This document shows positions 1 to 4,949 of a stretch of 5,912 nt of DNA, one piece after another. Made by a program: the position numbers and the translations under genes. Source of the DNA: Bacteroidota bacterium. GTDB taxonomy: Bacteria; Bacteroidota; Kryptoniia; Kryptoniales; JAKASW01. Under the pieces are notes generated by a model that saw nothing but the letters and a program-made list of their open reading frames with translations, did not search any database and had not been told where the DNA came from. The stretch is taken from contig JAJYOS010000443.1 of the NCBI GenBank assembly GCA_021796055.1, positions 1-5,912 of the forward strand. Reading direction: 5' to 3'. Positions within the stretch are counted from its first letter, which is position 1, and each line of letters opens with the position of its first letter.

Positions 1-1356
1 AACGTACAGCATTTGCCTTCGGACAACAAGAGCAGCAATAATAAGAACAATTGATATCACAAACTGGAGCGTTACAAGTCCCCCGCCAAGCCACCGCCCC
101 TCGTGCCCATTTGCCATTCTCCCCCGAAGATTCGAGGACACCCCGAATGACGTGATCACTAAAGCGGGATAGAATCCTGATAGCAGGCTCAGCCCGGCGG
201 CCATGATCAAAAGGTCGGGAAGGATGCTTCCCCGACCGATCATCACGATCTTCATCGAAGCCCGAACCAGACTATTGAACAAAGGGAGGAGTATCTCTGC
301 AAGCGCGACCGATATGACGACGGCACAAACGACAGATATGACAGCCTCCGACATAAGCTGCAGGAAGAGCTGCGTGCGGTTCGCGCCGCACGCTTTCCTC
401 ACACCGATCTCACGCGCGCGGGAAGCGGCGCGCGCCGTTTCAAGATTCGCGTAGTTTATCAACGATACCAGGATCAGCAGCAGACCTACTACTTCAAAAA
501 TGTAAACATCCGTCATGCGTCCGTTCGTCCCGATCTCGAATTGGTAATGCGAATTGAGATGAATCGAAGTAAGAAGCTGGAGCATCAATCCGTAATGCCG
601 CTGGCTGAGACCGACATGCTCTTGAACTACGGGAGGCAGCTCTCCTTCAATCTTCGAGGAAGAGACTCCCTTCTTAATGAGCACATAAGTATAGAATGGA
701 TTCGGCCACCACGACGTTGAGCGGCTGAATGGAAGAGTGGAGAGTGAGGCGAGAAAATCGAAATGGAAGTGGGAATCAGCAGGAACGTCCTGTGTGACCC
801 CAGTAACCTCCAGTGTGTATCTATTTTGTCCGAGGAATACCTGCAACGTTCTTCCGACCGGATTTTCGTCGCCGAAATACTTTTCCGCGGAGGAGCGCGT
901 GAGCAGCACACTGTTTGGATTTCGAAGAACCGTCGACGGATTCCCTTCAAGCAAACGTATACTGAACACACTGAAGAAGTTCGAGTCGGCGAAGAAGAAA
1001 CGTTCCTCCGGGAAGAATCTTCCCTTGTATCCCACTGAGCAATCCCAGTAGGTGCGGGCCGGGAACAGTCTCGTCGCCTGCTTCACTCCGGGAATTTCAC
1101 GGGCAAGGGTTCGGGCGACCGGCGCGCCGGTTATCGGTGTGATAGTTTTTCGTCCGTTGAAGTCCATGTACTTGATCACGCGATAGATCCTGCCGGCGTG
1201 CTTGTTAAACCGATCGAACGACAGTTGGTTTTGTACATATAGTAATACCATTATCGCGGAGGCCAGGCTGAAAGCGAAGCCAATGATATTGATGAAAGAA
1301 TATGTCTTCGATCTTCGAAGGTGTCTGAAACCCGTCTTGATGTAGTTCTTTAGCAT
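1..1356 (-). CDS. FtsX/MacB-type ABC transporter permease, N-terminal 452 residues (3' end beyond window)
   Basis: Inner-membrane permease of the MacB/FtsX (type VII, mechanotransmission) ABC family; it would work with a separate MacB/LolD-like ATPase, which is not in the window. The frame is open from the ATG at 1356 to base 1, exactly 452 codons with no stop, so the gene is cut by the window edge, not broken. Domains seen: membrane anchor about 20-43 (FINIIGFAFSLASAIMVLLY), MacB-like periplasmic domain about 50-275 (YFGDENPVGRTL near 160, VPADSHFHFDF near 191), then an FtsX domain with helices about 283-303, 335-359 and 380-402, including the coupling segment EIGVRKACGA (316-325), and a further helix after LQFVIS at 430. 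It runs parallel to the complete permease at 2313-4781 almost residue for residue over the first 200 positions. The start is backed by GGAG at 1363-1366, six bases before ATG. The substrate is unknown. The family call is firm; the second half is not visible. Confidence 0.93.
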   Translation of the reverse strand, partial: MLKNYIKTGFRHLRRSKTYSFINIIGFAFSLASAIMVLLYVQNQLSFDRFNKHAGRIYRVIKYMDFNGRKTITPITGAPVARTLAREIPGVKQATRLFPARTYWDCSVGYKGRFFPEERFFFADSNFFSVFSIRLLEGNPSTVLRNPNSVLLTRSSAEKYFGDENPVGRTLQVFLGQNRYTLEVTGVTQDVPADSHFHFDFLASLSTLPFSRSTSWWPNPFYTYVLIKKGVSSSKIEGELPPVVQEHVGLSQRHYGLMLQLLTSIHLNSHYQFEIGTNGRMTDVYIFEVVGLLLILVSLINYANLETARAASRAREIGVRKACGANRTQLFLQLMSEAVISVVCAVVISVALAEILLPLFNSLVRASMKIVMIGRGSILPDLLIMAAGLSLLSGFYPALVITSFGVSSNLRGRMANGHEGRWLGGGLVTLQFVISIVLIIAALVVRRQMLYV

Positions 1357-1389
1357 CGCTTACTCCAGGTTTTAGGCGGCGTAGCGCAA
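1354..1389 (-). repeat. Permease leader repeat, copy 1 (RBS and start of the left permease)
   Basis: Read on the minus strand, the bases before the start codon (CGCAAA-type segment on the plus strand, then a CCTAAAAC-like stretch, then GGAGTAAG and ATG) closely match those before the complete permease at 4779-4815. Shared elements are TTTGCG, TACGCC, TAAAAC, GGAGTAAG and ATGCT, with small indels between them. The match extends upstream of the Shine-Dalgarno site, so it is more than a shared ribosome binding site. Either the leader was duplicated together with the genes or it is a conserved control element. Only two copies are visible here. Confidence 0.55.
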
Positions 1390-1442
1390 ACCCCGCGGTG
1401 CGGCGACATAATGCGCTTTCGTTCTTGCGCTCTACCGGTCGG

Positions 1443-1471
1443 TTGACTTCCCTTCCGTTTACCGGTAAATT
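1443..1471 (+). promoter_or_regulatory. Candidate promoter for the aspartic protease gene
   Basis: TTGACT at 1443-1448 resembles a sigma-70 -35 box (5 of 6). It is followed after exactly 17 bases by TAAATT at 1466-1471, a weaker -10 box (4 of 6). Transcription would begin near 1478, only about 11 bases before the ATG at 1489, leaving just enough room for the AGGA site. If the host is a Bacteroidota member with its different promoter consensus, this match could be coincidental. Confidence 0.4.
1458..1469. promoter_or_regulatory. 12-base perfect palindrome, possible operator
   Basis: TTTACCGGTAAA reads the same on both strands and overlaps the candidate -10 box of the protease gene. The core TACCGGT also occurs at 1433-1439, 27 bases upstream, just before the -35 box. 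Two copies of a palindromic core flanking a promoter between divergent genes suggest a dimeric repressor site. No regulator gene is in the window and the assignment is inference. Confidence 0.3.
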
Positions 1472-1488
1472 GCCTTCGAGAGGAAAGG

Positions 1489-1899
1489 ATGATAGAGACG
1501 AAAATGGGCATGTTCAAAGTCAAGGCGAAGGTGGCCAATCCGGCCGACCCGACCCGGTTCTTCGAGGAGGATTTTTGGGTCGACACAGGTGCGTTCCACA
1601 GCTTCGTTCCCGGAGATCGGTTGGAAGCGATCGGAATTGAGCCGAGAATATCGAGAGAGGTAACTCTAGCCGATGGGCGGAAAGAACGCCGTCTCGAGGG
1701 CGAAGCGCAATTTACTATTCCCGAATTGAAAGAGACGCACACCTGTTCAGTTATTTTCGGACCGAAAGATTCGCTGTGTCTTCTTGGGGCAACCACGCTC
1801 GAAAACTTTGTCGTTGAACCGGACCCCGTTGCAAAGAAATTGAAGCCAATCGCCGCTATCATCGGTGGCTTCGTGGTGTCGAGGACAAGTTCAGAGTAA
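1489..1899 (+). CDS. Retropepsin-like (clan AA) aspartic protease, small single-domain
   Basis: Predicted 136-residue aspartic protease of the bacterial retropepsin-like group, whose members act as homodimers with one catalytic Asp per subunit. Visible signatures: the active-site motif FWVDTGAFHSFVP at 29-41 with catalytic Asp32, an ADGR segment at 61-64 where the flap lies in the family, the hydrophobic-Gly motif CLLGATTLENF at 97-107, and a closing VEPDPVAKKLKPI at 109-121. There is no signal peptide or convincing membrane helix, so it is probably cytoplasmic. The last 15 residues, including AAIIGGFVV, run past the usual end of the fold. The start is supported by AGGA at 1481-1484, four bases before ATG; in-frame ATGs at 1504 and 1510 are weaker alternatives. 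It is on the opposite strand to all three permeases and separates two of them. The cellular substrate is unknown. Such small proteases often lie beside unrelated genes, so no functional link to the transporters can be claimed. Confidence 0.85.
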   Translation: MIETKMGMFKVKAKVANPADPTRFFEEDFWVDTGAFHSFVPGDRLEAIGIEPRISREVTLADGRKERRLEGEAQFTIPELKETHTCSVIFGPKDSLCLLGATTLENFVVEPDPVAKKLKPIAAIIGGFVVSRTSSE

Positions 1900-2099
1900 G
1901 CCAACAAAGGCGGCATTGGGGATGCTTCATGATGATAAGTCTTAAGTGATTTATACGTATCCTCACTATTCAATTCCATTCTTGATCTCTCTGTACTCTT
2001 GACCGGTTCGTTTTCATTCGGACCATCTTAATCACTCACCTCACCGTTTCTCCTTCTCGCCTGCGCTAGAGCAGTTGTTTGACCATTTCGCAGCGTGAT

Positions 2100-2134
2100 G
2101 GACCCTGGGGATCCGCAGGACCCTTCTGGGGTCC
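2100..2134. repeat. Two adjacent GGACCC hairpins
   Basis: The first hairpin is GGACCC-TGG-GGATCC at 2100-2114; its one non-matching pair becomes a G-U wobble in minus-strand RNA. The second is GGACCC-TTCTG-GGGTCC at 2118-2134, six perfect pairs. The same half-site is used twice within 35 bases. They may help end or stabilise transcripts from either direction at this convergent junction, but neither has a T tract. Confidence 0.5.
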
Positions 2135-2144
2135 CGCCGAGGTA

Positions 2145-2167
2145 CACAGAGAATTTCTTTCTCTGTG
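2145..2167. repeat. Perfect 9-base inverted repeat CACAGAGAA / TTCTCTGTG
   Basis: CACAGAGAA at 2145-2153 and TTCTCTGTG at 2159-2167 pair perfectly around a five-base loop (TTTCT). A further CTCTGT at 2192-2197 could pair with the left arm instead, and CCGAG (2137-2141) can pair with CTCGG (2182-2186) as an outer stem. From memory, CACAGAG-rich segments are a recurring dispersed repeat in environmental bacterial genomes; that cannot be confirmed from this window. Confidence 0.55.
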
Positions 2168-2202
2168 AAACTCCTTTGATTCTCGGTGCGTCTCTGTATA
2201 AC

Positions 2203-2233
2203 CTTACACTCTCCATCCCGCAAAGCCGGATCC
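2203..2233 (-). repeat. Hairpin-plus-tail repeat, degenerate copy C
   Basis: On the minus strand, ATCCGGC-TTT-GCGGGAT (2231-2215) matches the hairpin of copies A and B with a mismatch in the stem. It is followed by GGAGAGTGTAAGGTTATA, which aligns loosely to the GGAATCTCTGAGGTATA of copy B. It is the weakest of the three copies, and the similarity beyond the hairpin could be chance. Confidence 0.35.
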
Positions 2234-2266
2234 CTCCCTACCGGCAGGCAGGTTCGCATTTCGACA

Positions 2267-2284
2267 TTATTCATACCTCAAAGA
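2267..2284 (-). pseudogene. Relic permease C-terminal tail (SLRYE-stop) downstream of the true stop
   Basis: About 29 bases after the TAG of the complete permease, the minus strand reads TCT TTG AGG TAT GAA TAA, that is SLRYE-stop, in a different frame from the gene. With its preceding bases it matches the end of the right-hand permease (GAATCTTTGAGGTACGAATGA region, 4950-4970) far better than it matches the gene's own tail. It appears to be an orphaned or duplicated permease 3' end. At 18 bases, chance must be considered, but the repeated context argues against it. Confidence 0.5.
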
Positions 2285-2325
2285 TTAGATCCCGCAAGGC
2301 AGGATTTCGGCGCTACTCATATCGT
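2273..2325 (-). repeat. 53-base hairpin repeat, copy A, spanning the stop codon of the complete permease
   Basis: It matches copy B (4861-4913) at 47 of 53 positions by hand alignment. The centre holds an imperfect hairpin, on the minus strand ATCCTGC-CTT-GCGGGAT, where the only change from copy B becomes a G-U wobble in RNA. The unit begins inside the coding end of the permease (codons for RYE and the TAG stop), then the hairpin, then SLRY. The segment CGGCGCTACTCATA on the plus strand, containing the stop codon, is identical in both copies. Confidence 0.75.
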
Positions 2326-4781
2326 AAGGCCTCCACCGGACTTGCCGAGGCAGCCCTCACAGCTTCTATGCCGACGGTGAGCGCAGCGACGACCAGGACG
2401 AAAAGACCCGCCGCGAGAAAGACCCATATGCCGATGGTAATGTGATATGCAAATCCCTGCAGCCATCTGTTCAAGGCATAGTACGCAAGCGGCCACGCGA
2501 CAACGTTTGCCAGAAGAATCCACCTCGCAAGATCTCCCGTTAACATCGCAGCAATCTCGGGAACGGACGCGCCCAGCACCTTTCGGACTCCGATCTCTTT
2601 CATGCGGCGCTCGGTCGTAAACAGTGATACGGCGAACAGCCCGATACTGGCAATAACAATAGCAATCGCCGAGAAAAGCCCCATAACCGCCTTGAACTGG
2701 TTGTCAGCAACGTATTTTGCCGCGAATGCTTCGTTCACGAACTCATAGTCGAAAGGATATTCCGGGTTCACCTGATTCCATGCCTTCTTGATATTCCCCA
2801 GCGTACTTTGGAGATCTTTCGTGTGTACCCTGATGATCACATTACTGAACCATAACGGCTCGACAAACATTATAATCGGTTCTATCCTGCTGTGCATCGA
2901 AGTAAAGTGAAAATCTTGCACGACACCGACAACCTGCCCATACTTGAAGTTTATCCCGTCAAGACGGATTCCGATCGGTTCTCCGATTGCCTGAGCCGGT
3001 GTCTTGAACCCGACGGCTTTCATGGCTGCCTGATTGATGATGTATACCCTCCCCGTTGTCTCGAAATATTTCTCGAAATCCTTCTCACTGTTTAGCTGTT
3101 TGGCATCCAGGTCGGCAGGGACGAATTTCCTGAAGGAATCTCCGGCGAGGAGTTTCATTTTCATCACGCTCGTAAAATCTCTGTCGACGGGCAATACTTC
3201 ACAAGACGGTGGGTTCTTACTCACCCAGCCGCCACCTGTGAACACCTGGCAGTTGTCGACAATCTTCTCCGAAGGAATTTCCAAAGCCGACGTCATCCCG
3301 ACGACTCCACTCTGCTCGGTTATCTCCTTCTTCAACACGGCGTATTTCTCTCTGGCCGAGAAAGGAATATTCGGCAGCGCAACGAGCTGGTCGGTATCGT
3401 ATCCCATATCGACGTTCGCGACATACTGCATCTGCTCGTAGACGATAATGACAGCAGAGATAAGTATTATGGCCATGGAGAATTGGACGATCAGCAATGC
3501 TCTGCGGGAAAACATTCCGTGCATTCCTGCTGCCGAACGCGTCGACGTTTGACTTCTCGATGACAGGATGGAAGCGGACGACACATGTCTTACGACGAGC
3601 GCGGGATATCCACCCGAAATCAGGATAAGTAAAGCGATCTCAGCGGCGAACGCACACAGCACGTATGGTATCGTCGATGCCGGGACATTTATTTTCAAAT
3701 TCAGAACACTGCCGAGCAAAGAGACGGATGGCTCGTAAAGGAGCAGCACGAGTATCAGTGAAAGAAGGACGTAAACGGCCGACTCGGCGATATTCTGTGT
3801 AAACAACCCTCCTGAACTAGCACCAAGCACCCTTCTTACGCCGACATCCTTCAGCGAGGCCGTCTTCCGCGCGATCGCCAAGTTGACATAGTTTATGCAT
3901 GTTATAGAGATGATGAGCAGCGCGACGATCAGCAGTGCGTACACCTGCGTGGCGCTTCCGTTCACTTCCAGTTCTCTCTGCAAATGAGAATAAAGGTGTA
4001 TGCTGGTCAATGCCTGCAGACGCAGCGAGAAGCCGGAAGCTTCATTCGGCGGCAAGTGCGCCGACACAAACTGTCCGAGCTTCGACTCAAGATCCTTCAC
4101 GCTTGCCCCAGGCTTGAGGAGTATGTAGTAGTACCCCAAGCTCTCCGCTGTATATTTGTTGGGCCAACTCGCTACAAAATCCGGATGGAAATGGGTGTTA
4201 GCGGGGACATTCTCCATTACACCTGTTATGTGGTATTCGATTGCGTTGGACCATTGGTTGCGTATCTTCAGCGTCCTTCCTGCCGGGTCTAAACTACCAA
4301 AGTACTTATGCGCAATTCTTTCGCTCAGCACGACGGACATGGGAGATTGCAGCGCGTTGGCGCGGCTTCCCCGTATGAACTTGAATTTGAATACATCGAA
4401 GAAAGTCGAATCTGCCGTATAGAAATTGTTCGGCTTGAAAGTCTTGTCGTTCGCGGTGGCCGCGGTAATGGGGGCGTTGTTGAACTTGACCAGCTGAGCC
4501 ACCTGGGGAAAATCGGTCTTGATCTGGCGAATCCAGTCATAATAACATCGGGCTATTTGTTCGCTGGCAAAGTTGTTCTCCATTCCGTGGTAATCGCTCG
4601 TGATCCGGTAAATCCGGTTTGAGTCCGGTAGATAGCGGTCATAGCTGAATTGATCGATCACGTATGTCAGAAGGAGGAAACTCGACAATATCCCGAGGGC
4701 GAGTCCCGCAATCATTGTTCCCGAAAGGAGTTTTCGCCTCATCATGTTTCTAAATGCGGATTTGAAATAGCTCTTAAGCAT
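2313..4781 (-). CDS. FtsX/MacB-type ABC transporter permease, complete (822 aa)
   Basis: Full-length double-FtsX permease of the inner membrane, needing a separate MacB/LolD-like ATPase. Order of parts: anchor helix 21-43, periplasmic MacB-like domain about 50-275 (YFGSLDPAGRTLKI at 160-173, NVPANTHFHPDF at 191-202), FtsX domain 1 with helices about 280-300, 330-350 and 374-396 and coupling segment DVGVRRVLGAS (312-322), second anchor 427-448 after LIVQF, second periplasmic domain about 455-690, FtsX domain 2 with helices about 699-720, 754-770 and 783-805 and coupling segment EIGVRKVLGAS (729-739), ending SPVEALRYE. Length is normal for the family. The start is ATG at 4781, six bases after GGAG; a GTG immediately before it (4784) is possible but would shorten that spacing to three bases. 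It follows the right-hand permease by 168 bases in the same direction, so cotranscription is plausible. Its stop codon lies inside a repeat also found at 4861-4913. Substrate unknown. Confidence 0.95.
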   Translation of the reverse strand: MLKSYFKSAFRNMMRRKLLSGTMIAGLALGILSSFLLLTYVIDQFSYDRYLPDSNRIYRITSDYHGMENNFASEQIARCYYDWIRQIKTDFPQVAQLVKFNNAPITAATANDKTFKPNNFYTADSTFFDVFKFKFIRGSRANALQSPMSVVLSERIAHKYFGSLDPAGRTLKIRNQWSNAIEYHITGVMENVPANTHFHPDFVASWPNKYTAESLGYYYILLKPGASVKDLESKLGQFVSAHLPPNEASGFSLRLQALTSIHLYSHLQRELEVNGSATQVYALLIVALLIISITCINYVNLAIARKTASLKDVGVRRVLGASSGGLFTQNIAESAVYVLLSLILVLLLYEPSVSLLGSVLNLKINVPASTIPYVLCAFAAEIALLILISGGYPALVVRHVSSASILSSRSQTSTRSAAGMHGMFSRRALLIVQFSMAIILISAVIIVYEQMQYVANVDMGYDTDQLVALPNIPFSAREKYAVLKKEITEQSGVVGMTSALEIPSEKIVDNCQVFTGGGWVSKNPPSCEVLPVDRDFTSVMKMKLLAGDSFRKFVPADLDAKQLNSEKDFEKYFETTGRVYIINQAAMKAVGFKTPAQAIGEPIGIRLDGINFKYGQVVGVVQDFHFTSMHSRIEPIIMFVEPLWFSNVIIRVHTKDLQSTLGNIKKAWNQVNPEYPFDYEFVNEAFAAKYVADNQFKAVMGLFSAIAIVIASIGLFAVSLFTTERRMKEIGVRKVLGASVPEIAAMLTGDLARWILLANVVAWPLAYYALNRWLQGFAYHITIGIWVFLAAGLFVLVVAALTVGIEAVRAASASPVEALRYE

Positions 4782-4878
4782 CACTTACTCCTAGTTTTAA
4801 GGCGTAGAACGCAAAGAGGGCGGTCAAGTCGTTCGCACTCTGCGCTTTGCGGCATCGCTTATACCTCAGAGATTCCAT
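4774..4878 (-). CDS. Possible 34-codon leader ORF overlapping the permease start
   Basis: From ATG at 4878, just inside the repeat B hairpin, an open frame reads MESLRYKRCRKAQ and continues to a TAA at 4774-4776, overlapping the first bases of the complete permease by eight. Such an overlap could couple translation of the two. Against it, there is no good Shine-Dalgarno site, the first seven codons are the relic permease tail and no family is recognised. It is listed because it fills most of the spacer; it is more likely a chance frame. Confidence 0.12.
   Translation of the reverse strand: MESLRYKRCRKAQSANDLTALFAFYALKLGVSDA
4779..4815 (-). repeat. Permease leader repeat, copy 2 (RBS and start of the complete permease)
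   Basis: This is the counterpart of the segment at 1354-1389, sharing TTTGCG, TACGCC, TAAAAC, GGAGTAAG and ATGCT. The conserved block includes the RBS and extends about 25 bases upstream of it. It lies within the spacer between two permeases rather than beside a divergent gene, so the conservation does not depend on the neighbouring gene. Confidence 0.55.
4788..4791 (-). promoter_or_regulatory. Ribosome binding site that decides the permease start
   Basis: GGAG on the minus strand lies six bases before ATG at 4781, the same spacing as GGAG (1363-1366) before the ATG of the left permease. The alternative GTG at 4784 would be only three bases away. The parallel between the paralogs favours MLKS over an additional initial residue. 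Confidence 0.75.
4810..4851. repeat. Long-loop inverted repeat CGCAAAG / CTTTGCG
   Basis: CGCAAAG at 4810-4816 pairs perfectly with CTTTGCG at 4845-4851 across 28 bases. Inner bases such as GAG and CTC offer partial extra pairing. The TTTGCG arm nearest the start codon is part of the leader shared with the left permease. From memory, TTTGCG-rich segments recur as dispersed intergenic repeats in related genomes; this is not checked. Confidence 0.4.
4858..4878 (-). pseudogene. Relic permease tail (ESLRY) after repeat B hairpin
   Basis: Minus-strand codons from 4878 read ATG GAA TCT CTG AGG TAT AAG (MESLRYK). GAATCT-TGAGGTA matches the coding end of the right-hand permease (VESLRYE) with one internal difference, but the stop codon is missing. 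It occupies the same position relative to the hairpin as the SLRYE relic at 2267-2284 does in copy A, which supports common origin. Confidence 0.45.
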
Positions 4879-4913
4879 CCCGCAAGGCGGGATGTCGGCG
4901 CTACTCATAGCGT
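4861..4913 (-). repeat. 53-base hairpin repeat, copy B
   Basis: It matches copy A (2273-2325) at about 47 of 53 positions. It contains a perfect 8-base hairpin, CATCCCGC-AAG-GCGGGATG at 4876-4894 on the plus strand. Immediately beside it and partly within the unit, GCGCTAC-TCATAGC-GTAGCGC at 4898-4918 forms a second perfect hairpin (7 pairs). Unlike copy A, this copy lies wholly in a spacer, yet it still carries a readable LRYE-stop. Confidence 0.75.
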
Positions 4914-4924
4914 AGCGCTTCGAT
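4901..4924 (-). pseudogene. Relic permease tail (IEALRYE-stop) in the spacer
   Basis: Minus-strand codons from 4924 read ATC GAA GCG CTA CGC TAT GAG TAG, IEALRYE-stop, about 25 bases after the true TGA of the right-hand permease. It is nearly the same peptide as the real end of the complete permease (VEALRYE-stop). No permease body precedes it, so only the last codons remain. It coincides with the 7-base hairpin at 4898-4918. Confidence 0.5.
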
Positions 4925-4949
4925 GCCTTTTCACGGCATGTCACTTCTT

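Larger units (their letters stand above)
1900..2312. other. Convergent 413-base spacer, hairpin- and repeat-rich, no credible gene
   Basis: This lies between the ends of the protease gene (plus) and the complete permease (minus). Bases 1900-2095 show nothing clear apart from an isolated ACCGGT at 2002-2007. From 2100 onward there is a run of inverted repeats (2100-2114, 2118-2134, 2145-2167, 2215-2231), a CCTACCGGCAGG near-palindrome at about 2238-2249, and then repeat copy A reaching into the permease end. Open frames here on either strand are short, built on these repeats and lack family resemblance. No hairpin is followed by a T tract, so a classical intrinsic terminator is not visible although the position suits transcript ends. 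Confidence 0.6.
4782..4949 (-). other. Spacer between right-hand and complete permease, made largely of repeats
   Basis: In transcription order it contains a weak ATGCC/GGCAT stem (4923-4939), a relic IEALRYE-stop (4901-4924), hairpin GCGCTAC/GTAGCGC (4898-4918), hairpin CATCCCGC/GCGGGATG (4876-4894), a second relic tail MESLRYK (4858-4878), a long-loop stem CGCAAAG/CTTTGCG (4810-4851), and the permease leader with GGAG. No T tract follows either compact hairpin, so readthrough from the upstream permease gene into the next is plausible. A weak TTGACC (4822-4827) has no acceptable -10 partner. Confidence 0.6.

Noticed and set aside
627..971. Minus-strand 114-codon frame inside the left permease region
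   Set aside because: It is in another frame of the left permease, whose own frame is continuous across 1-1356 with family motifs throughout.
1350..1979. Minus-strand 209-codon open frame opposite the protease gene
   Set aside because: It is antisense to a gene with clear DTGA and LLGATT motifs, runs into the start of the left permease, and its translation shows no recognisable domain and much low-complexity Ser/Arg content.
2028..2274. Two overlapping short minus-strand frames (62 and 77 codons) in the convergent spacer
   Set aside because: They are built on the hairpin repeats, one starting inside the degenerate repeat copy C; they have no RBS of note and no family resemblance.
2100..2330. 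CRISPR-like array
   Set aside because: The repeats are few, of different families and unevenly spaced, with no uniform spacers and no cas genes.
2095..2445. Plus-strand 116-codon frame entering the permease 3' end
   Set aside because: Roughly a third of it is antisense to a well-supported permease and the remainder is translated repeat sequence.
4800..4830. TTGACC (4822-4827, minus strand) as a promoter for the complete permease
   Set aside because: No -10-like hexamer lies at 16-18 bases; the sequence there is GC-rich leader repeat.
4876..4894. 8-base hairpin as an intrinsic terminator
   Set aside because: No T tract follows on either strand, and the next gene in the same direction begins about 95 bases on, so readthrough seems likely.
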